Source of the DNA: Promethearchaeota archaeon
GTDB lineage: Archaea; Asgardarchaeota; Lokiarchaeia; Sigynarchaeales; SOKP01
Length of the DNA: 13,264 bases
Assembly (NCBI GenBank): GCA_019057735.1
Contig: JAHLWV010000039.1
Span: 1-13,264 of the forward strand
Reading direction: 5' to 3'
Shown: piece after piece, positions 6,718 through 12,798 of the stretch
How the letters are laid out: the number at the start of each line of letters is the position of its first letter
How positions within the stretch are numbered: the first letter of the stretch is position 1
The notes under the pieces: generated by a model
Told to the model about the DNA's origin: nothing
Databases searched by the model: none
Seen by the model: only the letters and a program-made list of their open reading frames with translations
Made by a program: the position numbers and the translations under genes

Positions 6718-7386
6718 ATGACAGTAGGTTCCAACCATAAAGAAAAGCATTTGGAAAAAGAACAACTCGGCATTAGTGATAAATCCGGGGCGAATTCTCT
6801 CAAGGAACTGTTGCAGTTCAAAGTTGTTTATTGGGGTCCTGGCGAATCTGGGAAAACAACTAACTACTTCAGGTTAAGGGAAAAATTCGATGGAGTAAAA
6901 CTGAATCGAGGATACTCTATCGAGACCACTGACGGAAGAACATTGTGGCAAGATTCGATTCGATTGTCTTTCTATCTTAACCTCGAGAAAGTAAAATTTA
7001 ACATCATAACTCAAATCGTGACTGCGACCGGGCAGGAGCGGTTTTTATCCACTCGTGAATACGTGTTGGATGGTGCTGACGGCGTTGTATTCGTCGCAGA
7101 CTCCGATCCGAATAAAATGGAGCAAAATAAACGAAGTTTTCGAGAATTAATCAGTTTCACCAGCGAACAGAACGTTCCATTCGTTATTCAACTCAATAAA
7201 AGAGATTTAGAAGGAGCGATTTCTGAAGAAGGATTTAAAAAAGAGCTTGGTTTGCCGACATTTGAGAAATACGAAGACGGAACTCAAGTAATTTATCCCA
7301 CCGTTGCGATCGAAGGAAATAGCGTGAGGAAGTGCTTCGAAGATCTGATGGTGCTCGTGTTATTAAACTTTTTCGAGTTTAATTAA
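6718..7386 (+). CDS. MglA-like small GTPase
   Basis: A 222-residue Ras-superfamily GTPase. The P-loop GPGESGKTT is at 40-48, with the aromatic YWGPG lead-in typical of MglA. The switch II region reads TATGQERF (102-109): Thr replaces the usual Asp of DxxG, as in MglA (TVPGQ), while GQERF is as in eukaryotic-type Ras and Arf proteins. GADGVVFVADSD (119-130) and the base-recognition motif NKRD (160-163) also match MglA. AIEGNS (about 198-203) fits the G5 position. There is a 33-residue polar N-terminal extension and no prenylation-type C-terminus. GAGGCGAG upstream is a loose ribosome binding site. Close spacing after the Roadblock-like gene suggests co-transcription and a switch-regulator pair. 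Cellular role is unknown. Confidence 0.88.
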   Translation: MTVGSNHKEKHLEKEQLGISDKSGANSLKELLQFKVVYWGPGESGKTTNYFRLREKFDGVKLNRGYSIETTDGRTLWQDSIRLSFYLNLEKVKFNIITQIVTATGQERFLSTREYVLDGADGVVFVADSDPNKMEQNKRSFRELISFTSEQNVPFVIQLNKRDLEGAISEEGFKKELGLPTFEKYEDGTQVIYPTVAIEGNSVRKCFEDLMVLVLLNFFEFN

Positions 7387-7391
7387 TAGAT

Positions 7392-7407
7392 ATAAATAAT
7401 TATTTAT
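7392..7407. promoter_or_regulatory. 16-bp AT palindrome, possible internal TATA element
   Basis: ATAAATAATTATTTAT is a perfect palindrome in the 46-base gap after the GTPase gene. It can serve as a TATA box with a start near 7420, just before the ribosome binding site of the next gene. It could also be an operator. Confidence 0.35.
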
Positions 7408-7421
7408 CAAATTCCATGTGA

Positions 7422-7428
7422 AGAGGAG
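7422..7428 (+). promoter_or_regulatory. Ribosome binding site deciding the orphan's start
   Basis: AGAGGAG lies four bases before the ATG at 7433. An upstream in-frame GTG at 7418 would place this site inside the gene and has no ribosome binding site of its own, so 7433 is preferred. Confidence 0.55.
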
Positions 7429-7432
7429 ACTA

Positions 7433-8587
7433 ATGGACACAGGAGACGATTTTATTACTTCAGAATTTTTACATTTATTGTTTTTTGAGCAAAAGAATCT
7501 AGTTATATTTCCCTACGTCGATTTGAAACACCTTAGGTCTGTGGATTTGTTTACCGTCGGTTTTGAGACAGTGGACATCGATTCTACCGTTATCCATAAC
7601 CTAAATGAGATTATTGAGTACGAATGTAACAATTCCTATTCTCAACTACAAACGCTTTACTTCATAATAAACCCTTCATCCGAAGAACTGGAGATATTAG
7701 TAGATTCTCCTAAGTTAAGGTGCGTCATCAACTCAAAGGAAAACGTAGAAACTTTAGCAAACGGTGATCAATTCGTTTTCTACAACAAAAAAAATAATAC
7801 TTTCTTAAACTACGAGTTTGAAGGTAGAGATTTATCTTTTGAAGAAGAGATACTACGAAGTTCTCCTACCACGCAAGCAATCATGGACGAGCTTCTTAAA
7901 ATCAAAAGCCTTTCTTCTAAAATTTTTGCCGAGTTAAATCAAAACAATAGTTCCGATAACCTTCCAGCAATTCTTGGCGATTATGACCAGAAATATTGGA
8001 ATAAAATTCTACGGTTTACTGAATTGTATTGCCAAATAGAGATCCCGGAGTTTAATCGCCCGATTCAATTTAAAAAAAAAAAAAGCTCGAGTAAAGAGAT
8101 CGACTATTCTGCAGAGTATGAAACAATTATTAAGACTAATCGAAAAATAGGAAGGTCGTTTATTCAATTAATACACGATTATCGTTACGACAAAGTTAAC
8201 CCGGCGAATTTAGAAGTAGGACAACTTTTTTATCCTCAAAAGCTTTACAATTACCTCAGGAATCACCATTGGAAAAAAGGGATGCCCAAAGAGTTCGTGA
8301 TAAACTGGTTTAAAAAAGCCACTAAGGATTTTTCGGATCTCGAAGAAGTGTTAATAGAATTCCAGGTAATTCTAAACAAGTTACAATTATCTTATACTAT
8401 TAACGATACCGATTTAGAGCGCAAAAACGACACACAAAAAAAAGAATGTAATCAAAACGAAAAAACAGGATCAGTACTTACCACAAAACAACCTAGAAAT
8501 ACACGCGCGATTCCTTCAATTGAGAATTTTACTGAATTCAAAAGATGGTTATTAAACAGGTTAAGCGAACTAGAAAAAATCCAATGA
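7433..8587 (+). CDS. Orphan protein linked to Roadblock-GTPase pair
   Basis: A 384-residue soluble protein that I do not recognise. Residues 1-130 alternate short hydrophobic strands with charged turns (NLVIFPYVDLKHL, LYFIINPSSEELEILVD, QFVFYNKKN). Residues 145-205 and 225-330 look helical, joined by a lysine- and serine-rich linker (about 213-222). A low-complexity polar stretch (about 332-360) precedes a final short helix, FKRWLLNRLSELEKI. There are no membrane segments, no metal-binding cysteines and no nucleotide-binding motif. Its position 46 bases after the GTPase suggests a shared process, perhaps as effector or scaffold; that is inference. A 13-base A tract (8072-8084) encodes the lysines of the linker. 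A degraded copy of its final helix lies at 12471-12515. Confidence 0.75.
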   Translation: MDTGDDFITSEFLHLLFFEQKNLVIFPYVDLKHLRSVDLFTVGFETVDIDSTVIHNLNEIIEYECNNSYSQLQTLYFIINPSSEELEILVDSPKLRCVINSKENVETLANGDQFVFYNKKNNTFLNYEFEGRDLSFEEEILRSSPTTQAIMDELLKIKSLSSKIFAELNQNNSSDNLPAILGDYDQKYWNKILRFTELYCQIEIPEFNRPIQFKKKKSSSKEIDYSAEYETIIKTNRKIGRSFIQLIHDYRYDKVNPANLEVGQLFYPQKLYNYLRNHHWKKGMPKEFVINWFKKATKDFSDLEEVLIEFQVILNKLQLSYTINDTDLERKNDTQKKECNQNEKTGSVLTTKQPRNTRAIPSIENFTEFKRWLLNRLSELEKIQ

Positions 8588-8635
8588 TAAAGATTAAAAA
8601 CTTTGATTCTTGTAGTATACCTTGTAAACACTTTT

Positions 8636-8716
8636 TTTAGGATTCTTAGGTATTATATATAAATTTTTTAAAAGCAAATAATAATAGAATTTAAGAAGAA
8701 TTCTGAGATTCCTAAA
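8636..8716. promoter_or_regulatory. Promoter of the methylcobamide methyltransferase gene, with flanking dyad
   Basis: TATATATAAAT at 8654-8664 is a likely TATA box, giving a start near 8685 and a leader of about 60 bases. TTTAGGATTCTTAGG (8636-8650) just upstream is an imperfect inverted match of ATTCTGAGATTCCTAAA (8700-8716) just downstream, so the promoter is bracketed by related sites that could bind one regulator. Confidence 0.4.
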
Positions 8717-8745
8717 TTTATTTTAATAGATGGATAAGATTCTAA

Positions 8746-9759
8746 ATGGATTCAATTGAAAGAGTGTTCGCCGCACTAAAAAATCAATCTGTAGATAAAC
8801 CTCCAGTATTTCCTCAGATTGGCGATCATGCAGGATTAATCCATGATTTGACCTACAACATCATGTATGAAGATGCGGAAAAGGCAGCTGAAGCACATTT
8901 AAAAGCATTAGATTTATACGGTTATGATTTTGTATCAATTCAGGTTGAACCGAGCTGGCCTGTTGCGGAAGCTTGTGGTGCAAAGGTCACTTATCCTCCC
9001 GATAAAAATCCCTGGATTACAAACTACTTGATTGAAGCAGAAGAAGATCTAGAAGAGCTTGAAGTACCAGATTTTATGGCAACGAAAAGTTCAAAAGTTA
9101 TGATTGACGGAACAAAAATTCTAGCAGAGAAAGCTAATGTTCCAGTAGCAGCTTTCATGACTGGTCCATTAACTTTCAGTCTGCAGTTGATGCCATATGA
9201 GGTAGTAATCAAACATATTGTAACTAATCCAGTCTTCATTCATCAATTGGTTAGTAAATCAGTTTTAATGATTAAAGCATATGTTAAAATGTTGAAGGAA
9301 GCTGGTGCAAGCATTTTAGTTATCTGTGAACACGACCTCCAGCTGATAGCACCCCAATATGTTAAAAAATTTAGCTTTAATTACCTTCCAAACATTCTAA
9401 AAATTTATGAATACAATATATTGCACATTTGCGGAAGAATAACCCCGCATTTAGAAGCTTCCGCTGATTATCTTAAGAAGCTTAAAGGATTGAATACAAT
9501 CAGCATTGGTCCACATGTCAGTATCAGTAAAGCTCAGAAGTTATTTGATAATAAGATAGGAGTAGCCGGTAATATCGATCATAAGAGACTGCTTCCAAGT
9601 GGAACTCCACAACAAATTGAAACCGCGGTACATACGGCTATAAGAAATAGCGACGGTGATTCACGCTTCATGGTGGCACCAGGATGTGAAATCACCTCAG
9701 ATACTCCAATAGAAAATGTTAAAGCTTTTGTACATGCGGTTGAGACTTATCACAAATAA
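8746..9759 (+). CDS. Methylcobamide methyltransferase, MtaA/MtbA-like (URO-D superfamily)
   Basis: A 337-residue protein of normal family length. It opens with SIERVFAALKNQSVDKPPV, the standard start of the uroporphyrinogen-decarboxylase superfamily, and ends with TPIENVKAFVHAVE. Three expected zinc ligands are present: H227 and C229 in LHICGR, and C314 in APGCEI. That HxC...C set defines the MtaA/MtbA/CmuA-type methyltransferases, where zinc activates a thiol to take the methyl group from a methylated corrinoid protein. True UroD enzymes lack it. The acceptor in this organism may be coenzyme M, another thiol, or a pterin reached indirectly; the sequence does not say. A corrinoid protein gene follows after 128 bases but with its own promoter. 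Codons for arginine are mostly AGA, unlike the mixed use in the GTPase and nuclease genes. Confidence 0.87.
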   Translation: MDSIERVFAALKNQSVDKPPVFPQIGDHAGLIHDLTYNIMYEDAEKAAEAHLKALDLYGYDFVSIQVEPSWPVAEACGAKVTYPPDKNPWITNYLIEAEEDLEELEVPDFMATKSSKVMIDGTKILAEKANVPVAAFMTGPLTFSLQLMPYEVVIKHIVTNPVFIHQLVSKSVLMIKAYVKMLKEAGASILVICEHDLQLIAPQYVKKFSFNYLPNILKIYEYNILHICGRITPHLEASADYLKKLKGLNTISIGPHVSISKAQKLFDNKIGVAGNIDHKRLLPSGTPQQIETAVHTAIRNSDGDSRFMVAPGCEITSDTPIENVKAFVHAVETYHK

Positions 9760-9816
9760 CAAATCTAACGTGAGATAATAGGATAACTTTCCTAGTTGCA
9801 ATTTATAAGAAATACA

Positions 9817-9824
9817 TTTATAAC
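9817..9824 (+). promoter_or_regulatory. TATA box of the corrinoid protein operon
   Basis: TTTATAAC, with a predicted start near 9846 and a leader of about 42 bases holding AGGA before the ATG at 9888. A second candidate, ATTTATAAG, lies at 9801-9809. Confidence 0.4.
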
Positions 9825-9887
9825 TTAATTTTGAACGATATACTATGTCACAAAATTAGAAAATAATTTAAATTAGGATTGATAAAA

Positions 9888-10514
9888 ATGGAAGAAATTT
9901 CAGAAGCAATAGTAGAATTAGAAGAAGAAAAGGTTTTACGCTTAGTAAAAGAAAAACTAGAAGCAAATGAAGATCCCTTGCAAATATTAGAAGCTTGTAG
10001 GAAAGGCATGACAATGATAGGTAGTAAATCGGGTGATACGGTATTTTTAACGGATTTAATTATGGCTGGTGAGATTTTTAATGAGGCGATGGAGATACTG
10101 ATGCCAAAATTAGTAGGTTCTTCAACCCAAAATTTAGGAAAGGTGGTTATAGGGACTGTTCAGGGAGATATTCATAATATTGGTAAAGATATTGCTATCA
10201 ACTTTTTAAAGGCTGAAGGATTTGAGATTATTGATTTAGGTGTAGATGTTCCTCCCGAGAAATTCATAGATGCGATAAGGGAACACCATCCTCCCGTAGT
10301 TGGTTTGAGTGGTCTGTTAACATTATCAATAGAGCCCATGAAGAAAACAATAGAAGCAATAAGTGCTGCTAATTTAAGAACAGGAGTGAAAGTAATAGTT
10401 GGAGGAGAAAGGATGGATACTGATGTATGTAAGCACATAGGAGCGGATGCCTGGGTTAACGACGCGATAGAAGGTGTTAAAATAATTAAAAAATGGGTTG
10501 GAGGTGGAGTGTAA
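9888..10514 (+). CDS. Methyltransferase cognate corrinoid protein (MtbC/MtaC-like)
   Basis: A 208-residue protein. The N-terminal four-helix cap domain is at about 1-85 (DPLQILEACRKGM, then FLTDLIMAGEIFNEAM). The cobalamin-binding domain follows at about 88-205, with the cobalt-ligand motif D94-x-H96-x-x-G99 in GDIHNIGKDI, then LGVDVPPEKFI, the GLSGLLTLS loop and VIVGGER. These are the landmarks of corrinoid proteins that shuttle methyl groups between a substrate methyltransferase and an acceptor methyltransferase. The ATG at 9888 is chosen; a TTG at 9879 directly abuts the AGGA ribosome binding site. Its stop is one base from the next start, so the two genes are surely co-transcribed. The corrinoid reductive-activation protein usually needed (RamA type) is not in the window. 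Confidence 0.93.
   Translation: MEEISEAIVELEEEKVLRLVKEKLEANEDPLQILEACRKGMTMIGSKSGDTVFLTDLIMAGEIFNEAMEILMPKLVGSSTQNLGKVVIGTVQGDIHNIGKDIAINFLKAEGFEIIDLGVDVPPEKFIDAIREHHPPVVGLSGLLTLSIEPMKKTIEAISAANLRTGVKVIVGGERMDTDVCKHIGADAWVNDAIEGVKIIKKWVGGGV
10500..10509 (+). promoter_or_regulatory. Strong ribosome binding site inside the corrinoid gene's end
   Basis: GGAGGTGGAG overlaps the last codons of the corrinoid protein gene. Its second GGAG is six bases before the ATG at 10516, supporting that start over a TTG at 10498, which would put the site inside the gene. Confidence 0.6.
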
Positions 10515-10515
10515 T

Positions 10516-11772
10516 ATGAACAATAGCGAAGAAATATTTAAGGCAAAAGTAGAAAGAATGGAAACTGCCGCAGCGGGAAAAGAGCCTGATAGAGTCCCAA
10601 TTGGAATAGCAACTACATACTTCCCGGCAAAATATGCTGGTGTGAGTTATGATGATATGTACCATGACAATAATAAATATATAGAAGTCGGAGTTAAATT
10701 TGCTAGAGATTTTGATTGGGATGCAGTTAGTCTTCATCGTTCGTTTGAAAGTCTCACTCTAGGATTATCATTAGCCGCTTATGATGCAGATTTAGCAGTT
10801 ATGGTTGCAGTTAATTCGGTGTTAGGTGGTGGGGCATCTCATAACATTTTGGGTGATGTATACTCTTCAAATCCTGGTAGAGAAGTCGGAGCGAACGTTG
10901 AATCTCAATGGGTAATAGAGAAACCACTGATGGACGCTAATGAATATGATCTCTTAATAGAGAAACCGTTTGATTTTCTTTTGGAAACTGTAGTACCGAG
11001 AGCTTATAAAAACCTCGCGAATAAAGGTTCACCAGCAGCTGTAGGAGCGCTTTTAAAAATGGGCCAAGAAGTTGCTAAATTTCCAGGATTTTTAATGGAT
11101 TTTGTTGGACAAATGAAAGAAGAAGCATGGCTCCCATATTATTATGCGTTAACCCCAAATCCTTTGGATTTTATAGGCGCATTCTTAAGGGATTTTGATA
11201 CATTGTCGCTAGATCTTTATAGAATGCCAGAGAAAGTCAAGAAAGCTTGCGCAGGTTTGGCTCCAGTGTTAGCAGCAGTAGGTAAAATGACGGGTAAAAT
11301 CTCTTTAGATGTAACAGGTTCTAGAAGAGTATTTTGTCCAGTATGGTATAACACCTACTTATCACCTGAGAAATTTAAAGAATTCCATTTCCCATATATA
11401 AAACAGATTGCCCACGAATTGATTGAAGCGAATTTCACTCCTCTTATGAGTTTTCAAGGTCGCAGTGACCACCTACTAGAAATCTTAAAGGAACTTCCAG
11501 CCGGAAAAGTTATTATGTGGTTTGATAAAACGGATCTTGTAAAAGCTAGGGAAGTTTTAGGAGATAAATATTGTTTAGCTGGTGGTATACCTTCCTCACT
11601 CCTTATCGGGGGCACGCCTGAAAAAGTTAGGCAACATACGGAAGAGCTCATAAATAATTTAAAGGGTAATGGAAGCTTCATCGTTTCAACGGAATTTAAT
11701 GGAATGGGTGATGCTAAAGTAGAGAATGTTAAAGCGATGACCGAAACTGTAAGGAAGCTCGGTAATTACTAA
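10516..11772 (+). CDS. URO-D family protein lacking zinc ligands, putative substrate:corrinoid methyltransferase
   Basis: A 418-residue protein, longer than the neighbouring 337-residue homologue. The KVERMETAAAGKEPDRVPIG start and the segment LAGGIPSSLLIGGTPEKVRQ are family hallmarks. Where the zinc enzymes have HxC, this protein reads MSFQGRSDH (311-319); where they have the final Cys, it reads STEFNG (391-396). It therefore cannot bind zinc in the MtaA manner. Because it is one base downstream of the corrinoid gene, the likely role is transferring a methyl group from a substrate, perhaps a methoxylated or methylated compound, to that corrinoid protein. Some anaerobic O-demethylases use URO-D-type proteins in this role. 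The substrate is unknown. It ends at a long T tract. Confidence 0.82.
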   Translation: MNNSEEIFKAKVERMETAAAGKEPDRVPIGIATTYFPAKYAGVSYDDMYHDNNKYIEVGVKFARDFDWDAVSLHRSFESLTLGLSLAAYDADLAVMVAVNSVLGGGASHNILGDVYSSNPGREVGANVESQWVIEKPLMDANEYDLLIEKPFDFLLETVVPRAYKNLANKGSPAAVGALLKMGQEVAKFPGFLMDFVGQMKEEAWLPYYYALTPNPLDFIGAFLRDFDTLSLDLYRMPEKVKKACAGLAPVLAAVGKMTGKISLDVTGSRRVFCPVWYNTYLSPEKFKEFHFPYIKQIAHELIEANFTPLMSFQGRSDHLLEILKELPAGKVIMWFDKTDLVKAREVLGDKYCLAGGIPSSLLIGGTPEKVRQHTEELINNLKGNGSFIVSTEFNGMGDAKVENVKAMTETVRKLGNY

Positions 11773-11776
11773 ATTA

Positions 11777-11795
11777 TTTTTTTTTTTTTTCTTTT
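11777..11795 (+). terminator. T-tract terminator of the methyl-transfer operon
   Basis: Fourteen T bases, one C, then four more T bases begin four bases after the stop at 11772. No stem precedes it. It fills the gap before the convergent DUF2284 gene. Confidence 0.6.
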
Positions 11796-11798
11796 AGC

Positions 11799-12356
11799 TT
11801 ATTTGAAACATGCTAAGCCAAATCTAAAAGAATATTTATTAGATGGGTATCCATTAAGTTTGAATTCTAATATTGTTTTTATTACTTCAATTCCTACAGC
11901 CTCCATGGAAAATTTTTTTTCTTTAGGATAGCGACAAGGTTTGCCAGAATCATATGTGCATTCACCCGCATTCTGAGTAGAACAATATCTACAAGTACCA
12001 TCGTATAACAAGAGCCGTTTTTTATAGGGTTTATTATATTGAGCTAGGAATTTTCCAAACTCTTCTTCTAAATCATTTGATAAAAAGCTCTTAGTGAGTA
12101 AAAACATATTCTTAATATAGAATTCTGAATGATTTGTTAACGCTTTTTCTTTTTTAATGTAAACCTCTAAATCAAACTTTGAATAGATTAAATAAAATTC
12201 ATTATAGGTAGAGATAATTTTTTCTAAGTATGGGGCCACAGGGGGACAAGTCCAAGAATGCCCATAAGAAGGACATTTAAAATTGGGGGTAACACACATT
12301 TCCTGAACTTTGCGATTGAAATAAAGATTCTCGAATTTAATCTGAGTAAAAGGCAT
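11799..12356 (-). CDS. DUF2284-like cysteine-rich metal-binding protein
   Basis: A 185-residue protein with two cysteine clusters: C21, C28 and C37 in MCVTPNFKCPSYGHSWTCPP, and C122, C125, C133 and C141 in GTCRYCSTQNAGECTYDSGK. The first cluster followed by CPP, and the second followed by FSMEAVGIEV (about 149-158), are the marks of the DUF2284 family of predicted metal or iron-sulfur proteins. Its biochemical role is not established. Middle residues 45-118 are helical with many aromatic and acidic residues. It is convergent with the methyl-transfer operon, with only a T tract between; whether they share a role cannot be decided here. The first ATG is used; it lacks a clear Shine-Dalgarno sequence. 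Confidence 0.78.
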   Translation of the reverse strand: MPFTQIKFENLYFNRKVQEMCVTPNFKCPSYGHSWTCPPVAPYLEKIISTYNEFYLIYSKFDLEVYIKKEKALTNHSEFYIKNMFLLTKSFLSNDLEEEFGKFLAQYNKPYKKRLLLYDGTCRYCSTQNAGECTYDSGKPCRYPKEKKFSMEAVGIEVIKTILEFKLNGYPSNKYSFRFGLACFK

Positions 12357-12470
12357 TTTTCGTGTCTCTTATAAGTGACTTTCAATTTCAATAAGAGTAT
12401 TTAGTTACGGAAAGTATTTGAAAATTTTAAATTTAGTTCTTAAAAATTATTTGAATATTAGGGGATTAAT

Positions 12471-12515
12471 TTGTTATTAAACAAACTATCAGAACTAGAA
12501 AAAATCGTGGAATAA
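12471..12515 (+). pseudogene. Remnant of the C-terminal end of the 384-residue orphan family
   Basis: These 15 codons read LLLNKLSELEKIVE followed by TAA. The orphan ending at 8587 finishes WLLNRLSELEKIQ followed by a stop. Over 36 bases (12471-12506 against 8549-8584) I count 29 identities, including an uninterrupted GAACTAGAAAAAATC, and several differences are silent or conservative. An in-frame TAG lies three codons upstream and no start or longer homology is visible. I read this as the surviving tail of a second, mostly deleted copy. Chance similarity in an AT-rich region is possible but less likely given the conserved reading frame and stop position. Confidence 0.5.
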
Positions 12516-12526
12516 TAGAATCAACA

Positions 12527-12555
12527 ATCATTAATTTCATTAATGAAATTCTGAT
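12527..12555. repeat. Perfect 18-bp palindrome with extended arms
   Basis: AATTTCATTAATGAAATT (12533-12550) is perfectly self-complementary. The arms continue after one or two unpaired bases as ATCA (12527-12530) and TGAT (12552-12555). It could be an operator for a dimeric regulator or a hairpin in RNA. Confidence 0.5.
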
Positions 12556-12798
12556 AAGTTTCAGGTTTAACTTTTTTATTAATTTTTTTACCACTAATCT
12601 CATGAACTTACACCTATAAGTTTAAATATAAAAATTACTTCTTTTCTACGCAATTAGTCATGAGTATTAGCGAAAAAAAGTGAGATTTAATATAAAACTA
12701 CAAGGATATCAGTTCAATCATACTTATCGCAATTTTTAATTTTTATTCATCTCTAAAAATGTCAGATTTTTTAACAAAGATAACTTACAATTAAAATT

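Larger units (their letters stand above)
12357..12798. other. AT-rich intergenic stretch with gene remnant, palindrome and possible promoter
   Basis: About 440 bases between divergent genes without a full gene. It holds the degraded coding remnant at 12471-12515 and the palindrome at 12533-12550. A promoter-like TTTAAATATAAAA is at 12621-12633, beside the dyad AACTTA/TAAGTT (12605-12622). Two tiny reading frames start with ATG (12660-12683, seven residues; 12759-12794, eleven residues). The second ends four bases before the next gene and could be a leader peptide; neither is claimed as a gene. Confidence 0.5.

Noticed and set aside
8746..9759. True uroporphyrinogen decarboxylase (heme pathway)
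   Set aside because: The HxC...C zinc set and the adjacent corrinoid protein mark it as a methylcobamide methyltransferase.
10172..10438. An 88-residue minus-strand reading frame within the corrinoid gene
   Set aside because: It is the antisense shadow of the cobalamin-binding domain and shows no family features.
10498..10515. TTG start for the second URO-D protein
   Set aside because: It would include the strong GGAGGTGGAG ribosome binding site in the coding region and overlap the corrinoid gene; the ATG at 10516 is better.
12660..12683. Seven-residue reading frame MSISEKK after a TATA-like element
   Set aside because: Too short to support as a gene. It could be a decayed gene start, but nothing downstream continues it.
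12759..12794. Eleven-residue reading frame just before the acyltransferase
   Set aside because: Could be a leader peptide because it ends four bases before the next ATG, but it has no ribosome binding site or other support.
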